From assembly GCA_948144175.1 (NCBI GenBank), contig CANXME010002281.1, positions 234,501 to 298,500 of the forward strand: a stretch of DNA of 64,000 nt. The letters are read 5' to 3'. This DNA is from Closterium sp. NIES-65. Taxonomy: Eukaryota > Streptophyta > Zygnematophyceae > Desmidiales > Closteriaceae. Under the pieces are notes generated by a model, which was given only the letters and a program-made list of their open reading frames with translations, did no database searches and was not told where the DNA came from. Shown here one piece after another: positions 11,437 through 23,400 of this stretch. The position numbers were made by a program, and so were the translations under genes. Numbering within the stretch: the stretch's first letter is position 1; every line of letters begins with the position of its first letter.

Positions 11437-14400
11437 ATGGGCAAGAGACGCGTGAGAAATGGGAAGGAACGGAGAAAAACGAACAGCAGTGACGTCACGC
11501 GCGGCGCTATAACAGGAGGAACCCTCGCCTTTGTCACCCTGCTGCTGATGTCAGTCACGTCGACATTAGCGCAGGCATCACCTGCACCAGCACCGCCTTC
11601 CCCTGCAACACCCCTCAAGTCCTTATCATCAGCAGCAGCACCGCACTTCCTTGTCTCATCACCAGCACCACCACCACCCACCCCTGCATCTTCAACAGCA
11701 GCAGCAGCAGAAGCGGCAGCAGAAGCAGAAGCGATAGCAGACTCTTCCGCTGCAGCTCACATTTCGTCAGTCCCAATTGGTGCGGGCAGTGGTCCTGATG
11801 CTGCTGTTGGTGATGCTGTGAGAAGCGATGTCATGGCAAGTGGTGCCACCCTTCTTGCTGGTGAGTTTTTGGGAAGCATAGGAGGAGGAGAGAGGGGGAA
11901 GTACTCGAGGGTGATGGGGGAAGGGAGGGGAGAAAAAGGGTCAGGAGAGAGGGTCAAGAGGAGGGGTAATCTCGTCTTTGGGTTTCCTTACGAGAGGGCC
12001 ACAGCAGGAGGGAAAGGAAGCTTGCTGTATTCTTTGACTCAGTGCTGTTTCTCACACGTTATCTTGGCTCTGATTGTCCCCATTCACTCCCCTTTCTACC
12101 CTCGTCCCTCCCACAGCCAACCAGTCAGACACCATCCCCGACCCGATAATCCGCCCGCCCCCGACCAGCCCCTTCTCGCTCTCCCCCCTGCCGCCTCCCA
12201 TCCGCGGACCCATCGTCCCCGCACCCCCCGCCCCGTGCTTCGGGGTCACGGTGGCCTATGTGATAGAGAGTATCATCAACATCCCGTCTGTGTGGAATGG
12301 GAGTGTGAAGCCGTATGGGTTCAAATCCAAGATCGAGCTACTCAACACTGGCAAGAGGTCAGAATCTTTCTTTCCGCCATCTTCTTCTTCCTCTTCTCCC
12401 CCTCCTCCTCCCCCTCTTCCTGTTCCTCTCCTCCTTGCTGCGAGGTCACGGTGACCTATGTGATAGAGAGCATCATTACCATTCCATCGGTGTGGAATGG
12501 GACTGTGAAGCCATATGGGTTCAAGTCCAAGATCGAGCTACTCAACACCGGCAAGAGGTCAGGTCCCGTTCTTAATCTCCTTTCCCTCTACGTCCTATCT
12601 CTGTCCATGCAACAAGCAACAAGAGACTAGCAACTAGGAAACAAAAAGAGCTCTTATAAAGGAAAGGAAACAAAAACCAAAACGTTTAACAATAAAATGC
12701 CATGTTTCCCATGTTTCTCACCACCAAGACCAGGTGGGGTTGTTGGAGGTGAGAATGGATTTCACCTGCAACGAGCTCCCCTCACTCAAATCTTACCATG
12801 TTTCACTCCTCTCTCGTCTTGTCTCTCTTCGTACCTTGCACCACTGGGACCTGGTCGGGTGGGAGGTGAGGGTGGAGTTCACTTGCAACGAGCTCATCAC
12901 TCCACTGTTCCCCCTTGCGTCCATGTGCTTCCCCAACCCTCTCAAACTCTCTCAACCCATCTGAACCTGTGCATGACAGGGACCTGGTGGGATGGGAGGT
13001 GAGGGTGGAGTTCACTCGTAACGAGCTCATCACGCTGCTGGGGAACACTCAAGTGGAGTTTGAGCTGCCATACCCTGGTGAGAGGCCGTACCCAGCGCGG
13101 TGAGGTGCGATAGGCAATACACTCCCTCTGTTCTGCATCCTGCTTAATTGCCCTTTCTGGGGTGAGCTACCACCCACGACTTTTGGGACGTCTCAAAAAC
13201 TGCCCATTCTGGGGGTGAGCTGCCAGCCAATGTGTGATTGAACAAGCACACGAGGACCTCATTACTCTGCTGGGCAACACTCAAGTGGAGTTTGAGCTGC
13301 CATACCCCCTGGTGGGTAGGATGCCATCCAAGCTACCCCATCACTGCACTGAGGCAATAAGGGGCTCCTCTTTAACCCCATCTCACATTACCTGCCTCTT
13401 TTCCCCCATTCCTTCCTTAAGTCGGTTTTTGAGTCGACTCAAAAACCTACCCCATCACTGCACTGAGGCAATAAGAGGCTCCTCCTCTCACATTACCTGC
13501 CTCTTTTCCCCCATTCCTTCCTTAATCCCCCCCCTAGCCCCTGCCATTCCCCCCACAGGCTCCTCACTTCTGTTCTCCAGCATTGACGAACAGAGCGGTT
13601 GACTCATCACTGTACACTAAGAGAGGAGGAGTCCCACACACACTACCTGCCTCTCCCCATTTTTCCCCATTCCCCCCTTTCCGCTGCACCCACAGGCTCA
13701 GCGCCGCTCTTCTCCAGCAGTGACAACCAGAGCGACCGACTCATCACTACACTGAGGGAATACTGGTCACCAGGGGCGCTTACACTACCTCCCCCCTTGT
13801 CATTGCCGCTCCCCCCTTCAGGTTCCGCGCTCCTATTCTCCAGCATTGATGATCAGAGCGACCGCCTCATCACGGCAATCCACGCGGGCGGCGACGTTCG
13901 GCAGTATGTGGTGTTTGCGGAGGTGTTTGGCACGGAGTTTGGGGCGGCGACTGCTGGCAAGGCGCTCCCGCGCACACTGTACCTCACGACACCAGGTGGG
14001 TGGGTTTTGAGACGTCTCAAAACTCTTCTTTCTTCACAAGGCGCTCCTGCGTACACTCTACCTCACGACACCAGGTGGGTGGGTTTTGAGACGTCTCAAA
14101 GCTCTTCTTTCTTCACAAGGCGCTCCTGCGTACACTCTACCTCACGACACCAGGTGGGTGGGTTTTGAGACGTCTCAAAACTCTTCTTTCTTCACAAGGC
14201 GCTCCCGCGTACACTCTACCTCACGACACCAGGTGGGTGGGTTTTGAGACGTCTCAAAACTCTTCTTTTTTCACAAGGCGCTCCCGCGTACACTCTACCT
14301 CACGACACGAGGTGGGTGGGTTTTGAGACGTCTCAAAACTCTTCTTTTTTCACAAGGCGCTCCCGCGTACACTCTACATCACGACACCAGGTGGGTGGGT

Positions 14401-17400
14401 TTTGAGACGTCTCAAAACTCTTCTTTTTTCACAAGGCGCTCCCGCGTACACTCTACCTCACGACACCAGGTGGGTGGGTTTTGAGACGTCTCAAAACTCT
14501 TCTTTTTTCACAAGGCGCTCCCGCGTACACTCTACCTCACGACACCAGGTGGGTGGGTTTTGAGACGTCTCAAAACTCTTCTTTCTTCACAAGGCGCTCC
14601 CGCGTACACTCTACCTCACGACACCAGGTGGGTGGGTTTTGAGACGTCTCAAAACTCTTCTTTCTTCACAAGGCACTCCTGCGTACACTCTACCTCACGA
14701 CACCAGGTGGGTGGGTTTTGAGACATCTCAAAACTCTTCTTTTTTCACAAGGCGCTCCCGCGTACACTCTACCTCATGACACCAGGTGGGTGGGTTTTGA
14801 GACGTCTCAAAACTCTTCTTTCTTCACAAGGCGCTCCCGCGTACACTCTACCTCACGACACCAGGTGGGTGGGTTTTGAGACGTCTCAAAACTCTTCTTT
14901 CTTCACAAGGCGCTCCCGCGTACACTCTACCTCACGACACCAGGTGGGTGGGTTTTGAGACGTCTCAAAACTCTTCTTTCTTCACAAGGCACTCCTGCGT
15001 ACTCTCTACCTCACGACACCAGGTGGGTGGGTTTTGAGACGTCTCAAAACTCTTCTTTTTTCACAAGGCGCTCCCACGTACACTCTACCTCACGACACCA
15101 GGTGGGTGGGTTTTGAGACGTCTCAAAACCCTTCTTTTTTCACAAGGCGCTCCCGCGTACACTCTACCTCACGACACCAGGTGGGTGGGTTTTGAGACGT
15201 CTCAAACCTCTTTTTTTTTCACAAGGCGCTCCCGCGTTCACTCTACCTCACGACACCAGGTGGGTGGGTTTTGAGACGTCTCAAAACTCTTCTTTTTTCA
15301 CAAGGCGCTCCCGCGTACACTCTACCTCACGACACCAGGTGGGTGGGGCTTTCTTACCCACGACCAAACGGCCCCTCGACTCAACTTACTTCACCTGGCA
15401 CCTGTTGCCCAGGGTATAGGTGTGTTCCTCTTTCAAGACATCGTGGATTGTTTCCGTTCAAGCTCCAGCATGCAATGTCTCAAACACTGGTTGCATTGGT
15501 GGGGTAAATAAGCCACATGTAGCCCGCTCATCTCTCCTCCCCTTCTTCCCTTCTCTGCTGCAAACTTTTGCTGTGTGTCAACCTTTCCCCCATCAATCCA
15601 AGGACCTTCTGAGATCTCTCTATCGCTTCTGCTTCCTTGCCTATCCTCCCACCCCTCTGTCTCCCCATCCCTACTTTCCCCCTTCCTATGCAGGCTTCCA
15701 CTGTGCATCCAACCGCCCTCAGTTCCCGTCTCCCAACAGGATTCAGGTGAGCTTGCAAGCACGAACATTTTTTGGCGGCACCTCAAAAATAGAATCCAGC
15801 CGCCCTCACTTCCAATCTCCCAACAAGATTCAGTTGAATGCATAGAAGGGCACCTGTTTATCCCTGACAGCACGTGAATGCATAGAAGGGCACCTGTTTA
15901 TCCCTGACAGCACGTGAATGCATAGAAGGGCACCTGTTTATCCCTGACAGCACGTGAATGCATAGAAGGGCACCTGTTTATCCCTGACAGCACGTGAATG
16001 CATAGAAGGGCACCTGTTTATCCCTGACAGCACGTGAATGCATAGAAGGGCACCTGTTTATCCCTGACAGCACGTGAATGCATAGAAGGGCACCTGTTTA
16101 TCCCTGACAGCACGTGAATGCATAGAAGGGCACCTGTTTATCCCTGACAGCACGTGAATGCATAGAAGGGCACCTGTTTATCCCTGACAGCACGTGAATG
16201 CATAGAAGGGCACCTGTTTATCCCTGACAGCACGTGAATGCATAGAAGGGCACCTGTTTATCCCTGACAGCACGTGAATGCATAGAAGGGCACCTGTTTA
16301 TCCCTGACAGCACGTGGATGCATAGAAGGGCACCTGTTTATCCCTGACAGCACGTGAATGCATAGAAGGGCACCTGTTTATCCCTGACAGCACGTGGATG
16401 CATAGAAGGGCACCTGTTTATCCCTGACAGCACGTGAATGCATAGAAGGGCACCTGTTTATCCCTGACAGCACGTGAATGCATAGAAGGGCACCTGTTTA
16501 TCCCTGACAGCACGTGGATGCATAGAAGGGCACCTGTTTATCCCTGACAGCACGTGGATGCATAGAAGGGCACCTGTTTATCCCTGACAGCACGTGAATG
16601 CATAGAAGGGCACCTGTCACCCGTACCTCACTTGAATCCGTGCACTTGTTTGCTCTAACTCCCACTCTCAAACCGTGTACTTCTCAACCCTCAAACACAA
16701 GTCTGCTCTGCTACGTAATGTGCCTTGCTTAAAACCTTTCCTTTCCCTGTTGCTGACTCTTCTTTTATTCCCGACTCCCCATTCCCATCCAATCCCCCTC
16801 CTCTCAGGTCTGCTGCAAAGAAACCGCCTATCCGCCTCCCCCTCCTCCTCGCCCCCCTGCCCGCCTTCCCCCAGTCATCCCAGCTTTAACGGTCCAGATC
16901 GACGTGACAGCAGCGAGCGATCTGGACCATCAGATGCTCGTCACGATCCGCAATCTGCAGGCGGACAGGCGTGTTGGGCCCCCAAGACACGAGCCGTGGG
17001 CGCTCAGCTGGCGATGGACTCAGAATGAGGTGTGGGAAGGGTGTAGAGTTCAAGGTGGGGAGGGAATATGGTGTAAGCAGAGGACGGTTTGGGATTCAAT
17101 TGTGAAAGAGAAGAAACCTATGACCCCCTTGGAGCAATCTTTTGAGACGTCTCAAAAGCCATGTGTATGCAGAAGTGTTTGGAGACGTCTCAAAACACTT
17201 CTTCATACACGTGTAAGCAGAGGACGGTTTGGGATTCAATTGTGAAAGAGTAGAAACCTATGACCCCCTTGGAGCAATCTGCAGCCCGACAAGCTTGTTG
17301 GGCCAAGCAATCTGCAGCCCGACAAGCTTGTTGGGCCAAGCAATCTGCAGCCTCCGAGGAACGACTCCTGGGCGCTCACCTGGCGACGGACGCAGAATGA

Positions 17401-20400
17401 GGTCCTTTCTTTTCTGTTAGGCTTGGGTTGGAGCTCAAGGTTTGAGGTCTAAAGTTTGGATTTGGGTCTGGGTTTTGTAGAAGAAGGTGCGGACCCCGAG
17501 CTGCAAACCCTACACCCTAAACCAGAAACCCCTGGGCGCTCAGCTGGCGACGGATGCAGCGAGTTGAGGCGGGTTTCAGTTTTAGGGTGTTGGTGGGTTT
17601 TACGGGTTCTTCTACGGCCTGCAGTACAGCAATCACCAGCACCCACTCGTGCTCCTCCTGCCCACCCCGCTTCCCTTTCTCCCATTCCCAACCAGGCTCC
17701 CTGCTGCCCCACCCACACACAAATTCCTCTCCCCCATCTGTTGCTCTCAGATTGCTTGGGATGGAAAGCATATGGGGCATACCAGCGACACAGCAAGGCA
17801 ACTGCCAGCAGAAATCCGCCTCCTTTGCCATCGATGGAGCAGCCATCGCCAATGCCCACTCCTGCTACTCTTGTCCTATATTCCTCTCTCTTCCACTCAG
17901 ATCATGTGGGGGGCATACGGAGCACAGGCGACACAACAGGGCAACTGCCAGCAGCATTCTGCCTCGTCCGCAGTCTACAGAGCGGCCATCGCCACCACCC
18001 ACTCGTGCTCCTACCTTTCCCGCTCTTTCACACTGCCCTTCCCAACCCAGCTCCCTGCCCCCCACGCGCGCACATTCTCCTACCCTTCTCTTCCACTCAG
18101 ATCGTGTGGAAAGCATCTGGGGCACAGGCGACACAACAGGGCAACTGCCAGCAGCAGTCCGCCACCTCCGCAGTCTACAGGGCAGCTATCGCCACCGCCC
18201 ACTTGTGCAAACCTTCCCCTCTTTCTCCCACTCCCAACACCCTCTGTTGACTGTTGACTCCCAGATTGTATGGGAGGCATCTGGGGCACAGGCGACCCAA
18301 CAAGGCAACTGCCAGCAGCAGTCCGCCTCCTCCGCAGTCTACGGGGCAGCCATCGCCACCGCCCACTCGTGCTCGCCCCGGCCCACCTTTGTGGATCTGC
18401 CTAGCGGGGCGTATGGCAGTGAGAGTGGGCGGGACCTGGGGGCCACCCTGGGAGTGCGCCTCTCCTGCTGCAAGAACGGGTCCATCGGGTTGCGCTCGTT
18501 TCCATATGGCGACCCTGCGCTTGCCCAGTACCAGGTGGGTGGGTGGGAGGGAGGCTTTATTTTGTGTGCTGGGGGGGCGTACGGCAGTGAGAGTGGGCGG
18601 GACCTGGGGGCCACCCTGGGAGTGCGCCTCTCCTGCTGCAAGAATGGCTCCATAGGGCTGCGCTCGTTTCCATATGGCGACCCTGCGCTTGCCCAGTACC
18701 AGGTGGGTGGGTAGGAGGGAGGCTTTCACCCTGTGCCTTGGGGGGGCGTACGGCAGTGAGAGTGGGCGGGACCTGGGGGCCACCCTTGGGGTGCGCCTCT
18801 CCTGCTGCAAGAACGGGCCTGCGCTCGTTTCTGTATAGCGACCCTGCTCTCGCTCACTACCAGGTGGGTGGGTATCCTGTCTCTGTCCGGGGGGTGTTGT
18901 TGTCTCTGTCCGGGGGGTGTTGTTGTCTCTGAGAGTGGGCGGGACCTGGGGGACACCCTTGGGGTGCGCCTGTCATGCTGCAAGAACGGGTCTATAGGTC
19001 TGCGCTCGTTTCCCTATGGTGACCCTGCTCTCGCTCACTACCAGGTGGGTGGGTGGGTGCGTGGGAGTGGGCAGTCCGTCCCTCCATCTCAATCACCCTA
19101 TACCCCTCCTTCTCAATCACCCTATACCCCTCCATCTCAATCACCCTATACCCCTCCATCTCAATCACCCTATACCCCTCCATCTCAATCACCCTATACC
19201 CCTCCATCTCAATCACCCTATACCCCTCCATCTCAATCACCCTATACCCCTCCATCTCAATCACCCTATACCCCTCCATCTCAATCACCCTATACCCCTC
19301 CATCTCAATCACCCTATACCCCTCCATCTCAATCACCCTATACCCCTCCATCTCAATCACCCTATACCCCTCCATCTCAATCACCCTATACCCCTCCATC
19401 TCAATCACCCTATACCCCTCCATCTCAATCACCCTATACCCCTCCATCTCAATCACCCTATACCCCTCCATCTCAATCACCCTATACCCCTCCATCTCAA
19501 TCACCCTATACCCCTCCATCTCAATCACCCTATACCCCTCCATCTCAATCACCCTATACCCCTCCATCTCAATCACCCTATACCCCTCCATCTCAATCAC
19601 CCTATACCCCTCCATCTCAATCACCCTATACCCCTCCATCTCAATCACCCTATACCCCTCCATCTCAATCACCCTATACCCCTCCATCTCAATCACCCTA
19701 TACCCCTCCATCTCAATCACCCTATACCCCTCCATCTCAATCACCCTATACCCCTCCATCTCAATCACCCTATACCCCTCCATCTCAATCACCCTATACC
19801 CCTCCATCTCAATCACCCTATACCCCTCCATCTCAATCACCCTATACCCCTCCATCTCAATCACCCTATACCCCTCCATCTCAATCACCCTATACCCCTC
19901 CATCTCAATCACCCTATACCCCTCCATCTCAATCACCCTATACCCCTCCATCTCAATCACCCTATACCCCTCCATCTCAATCACCCTATACCCCTCCATC
20001 TCAATCACCCTATACCCCTCCATCTCAATCACCCTATACCCCTCCATCTCAATCACCCTATACCCCTCCATCTCAATCACCCTATACCCCTCCATCTCAA
20101 TCACCCTATACCCCTCCATCTCAATCACCCTATACCCCTCCATCTCAATCACCCTATACCCCTCCATCTCAATCACCCTATACCCCTCCATCTCAATCAC
20201 CCTATACCCCTCCATCTCAATCACCCTATACCCCTCCATCTCAATCACCCTATACCCCTCCATCTCAATCACCCTATACCCCTCCATCTCAATCACCCTA
20301 TACCCCTCCATCTCAATCACCCTATACCCCTCCATCTCAATCACCCTATACCCCTCCATCTCAATCACCCTATACCCCTCCATCTCAATCACCCTATACC

Positions 20401-23400
20401 CCTCCATCTCAATCACCCTATACCCCTCCATCTCAATCACCCTATACCCCTCCATCTCAATCACCCTATACCCCTCCATCTCAATCACCCTATACCCCTC
20501 CATCTCAATCACCCTATACCCCTCCATCTCAATCACCCTATACCCCTCCATCTCAATCACCCTATACCCCTCCATCTCAATCACCCTATACCCCTCCATC
20601 TCAATCACCCTATACCCCTCCATCTCAATCACCCTATACCCCTCCATCTCAATCACCCTATACCCCTCCATCTCAATCACCCTATACCCCTCCATCTCAA
20701 TCACCCTATACCCCTCCATCTCAATCACCCTATACCCCTCCATCTCAATCACCCTATACCCCTCCATCTCAATCACCCTATACCCCTCCATCTCAATCAC
20801 CCTATACCCCTCCATCTCAATCACCCTATACCCCTCCATCTCAATCACCCTATACCCCTCCTCCCAACCCCCCCCTCCTAACGCATCAGCCACTCTCTCG
20901 CTCCGTTCCGCCTGCCCATCGGTCAAACGAGCCAGTCATTCCCCTCCATCACCTGCCATTCTTTACACTATCACTCTATTCCCATCTTCTATTTCCTTCC
21001 CTCCCCTTCCGTGCCTTCTCCCATGAGGGCAACACCTCTCTGGCTCAGTTCCGCCTCCGCATCGGCTGCACGCGCCAGTTCAAGAGCATCCCCGCCATCG
21101 CCCCACCTTTTACCTGTCTGCAACCCTCCCTTCCATGCAACCCCTTCTACTTCCCTTCTCCCATCAGGGCAACACCTCCTTGGCTCAGTTCCGCCTCTGC
21201 ATCGGCCGCACGTGCCAGTTCACGCAACAGTCCATGCCATGTCACACCATTCATGTGCACCCTTCCTTCTTATCTCCTATCCCCATCAGGGCAACACCTC
21301 CTTGTCTCAGTTCCGCCTCCGCATCGGCCGCACGTGCCAGTTCACGCAACAGTCCATGCCATGTCACACCATTCATGTGCACCCTTCCTTCTTATCTCCT
21401 ATCCCCATCAGGGCAACACCTCCTTGTCTCAGTTCCGCCTCCGCATCGGCCGCACGTGCCAGTTCACGCAACAGTCCATGCCATGTCACACCATTCATGT
21501 GCACCCTTCCTTCTTATCTCCTATCCCCATCAGGGCAACACCTCCTTGGCTCAGTTCCGCCTCCGCATAGGCCGCACACGCCAGTTCAAAGCCATTCCCT
21601 CCATCGCTCCGCCGCGCAACCTCTCCCTCGGCCTCCCTGGAATAGTCTGCTCTGCTGGTGTTCGCATCGACTCCACCCAGTTCCCAGTGAGTCACATTGC
21701 ACGCATGCTTTGTCTTTCTCAGGTGTTCTGGTGGTGTTCTGGTGGTGTTCTGGTGGCACTAGGTCTTAAGGTCGCACGCGCCAGTTCAAGGCCATCCCCA
21801 CCATCGCTTTACCTTGCAACCTCTCCATCAGCCTCCGGGGAAGAGTTTGTTCTGCTGCCGTCCCCATCGACCCCACCCAGTTCCCGGTGAGTCACTGGCA
21901 GGGCCTTGCACTTCTAGTCTAGGGTTACATCAGTTCACATCGGGTTCGAATGGCCCTAGGTTTCTAGCTCTTCTCGCTCCCACGCGCCAGTTCAAGGCCA
22001 TCCCCTCCATCACTCTGCCTCGCAACCTCTCCCTCAGCCTCCCGGAACTGTCTGTTTCCCTGCTGACCGCGTCGACCACACCCAGTTCCCAGTGAGTCGA
22101 TGGGATTAGCAGCAGCTGGAAAAAGGGCGTGGGCTTGTAGCTACTTCATCTTATCCTACCACTTCCAAACACCCCGCGCTCCCACACCTTCCCCCACTCC
22201 CATCAGGTCAACCCCTCTCGCAACCTATCAGCGGTCGCCACGTGGCGCTACGCCTGCTACCGCGACCCTTCCTCCCCGCCTCCTCGCCCCGCCTGCTGCG
22301 TGTCTTTCTCAGCCGCTTTCAACAACACCGGCTCCCCTCAGGGCGCCTGGGGTAGCATCTTTGGCCGCAGCAGCAGCACCGGCAGTGGCAGCGGACAGTT
22401 CTATGTGTCTCCCTGCAAAAGCTGCGCCTGTGGATGCCCAGGGGAGGCTGTTTCTTCGTCTTCCTCCTCCTCTTCCCCCTCCTCCTCCTCCTCCGCCTCT
22501 TCCGCTTCCCTGTCCTCGGTTTCTCCTCCTACCTCTTCGTTCTCCCCCCCATCGCTTTCGAGTATCCTCCTCGTTGTTCCGTCTGCTGGGAATGGGACGG
22601 CTACTAACAGTAGCAGCTATCGCAATGTGGGGCTCCGTGATTGGCCGATGTGTTCTGCTCCTGGTGCGTGATTGGCCCACATGTGCTGCACCTGGTGTGT
22701 GATTGGCCCGTGTATGCTGCTCCTGGTGGGTCTTGATCCCGCGTAATCTTCCCATTCTCCTCTTTATTCTCTTGCAGTGTTCCATCCTACTTCTCTCATT
22801 CCCTTCCTCCTCTCCTCCTTTTCTCCACCTTACCTCATAATGCCCTCCCTACCTTCCCTTCTCCCTTCCTTCCCTCCTCCCCTCCTGCCCTCCTCCCCTC
22901 CTTCCCTTCCCCTCTCCCTCCTATATCCCTCACTTGGTGCATTCAGATACGTTGTTTGATACGATCGGTGGCAGGGGCGATGTGGTCCCTTCCAAGAAGC
23001 TTCCCAGCTGGTATGGCAAGGACAGGGATTTTATTTCTGCCCGGTGCCGCGACAGCTGCCCGATCCACCTGCACTGGCACGTGGTGGCAGTGTATGAGGA
23101 CGGATTCGTTGCCAAGGTGGGTTTGATCATGTCCTCTTTATAAGGCATCGATCTGTTAAGAAACAAACACAAACGTGTACATGCGGGATCCATCTGAACT
23201 GGCACGTGGTGGCAGCATACGAGAACGGATCTGTTGCCAAGGTGGGTTTGATTCTTTTCCTCCCTTCATTCATAGCGACATTGCTTTCAAGAGCATACAC
23301 CTGGCAGTACACCTAGTGGTGGCCGTGTTTGAGGACGTATTCGTTGCCAAGGTGGGCTGAATGACAATGGCTCGTACACACACACACACGATTGAAGAGC

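Noticed and set aside
13996-16616. CRISPR-like appearance of the 79-bp and 40-bp arrays
   Set aside because: Units are contiguous with no unique spacers, contain exon ends and lie in introns of a eukaryotic gene; they are minisatellites.
18992-21026. Very long open frames (600-900 codons) on both strands over the 24-bp array
   Set aside because: A 24-bp period without stops opens several frames at once. Only the plus frame continuous with exon copies was kept as a hypothesis; the others are artefacts.
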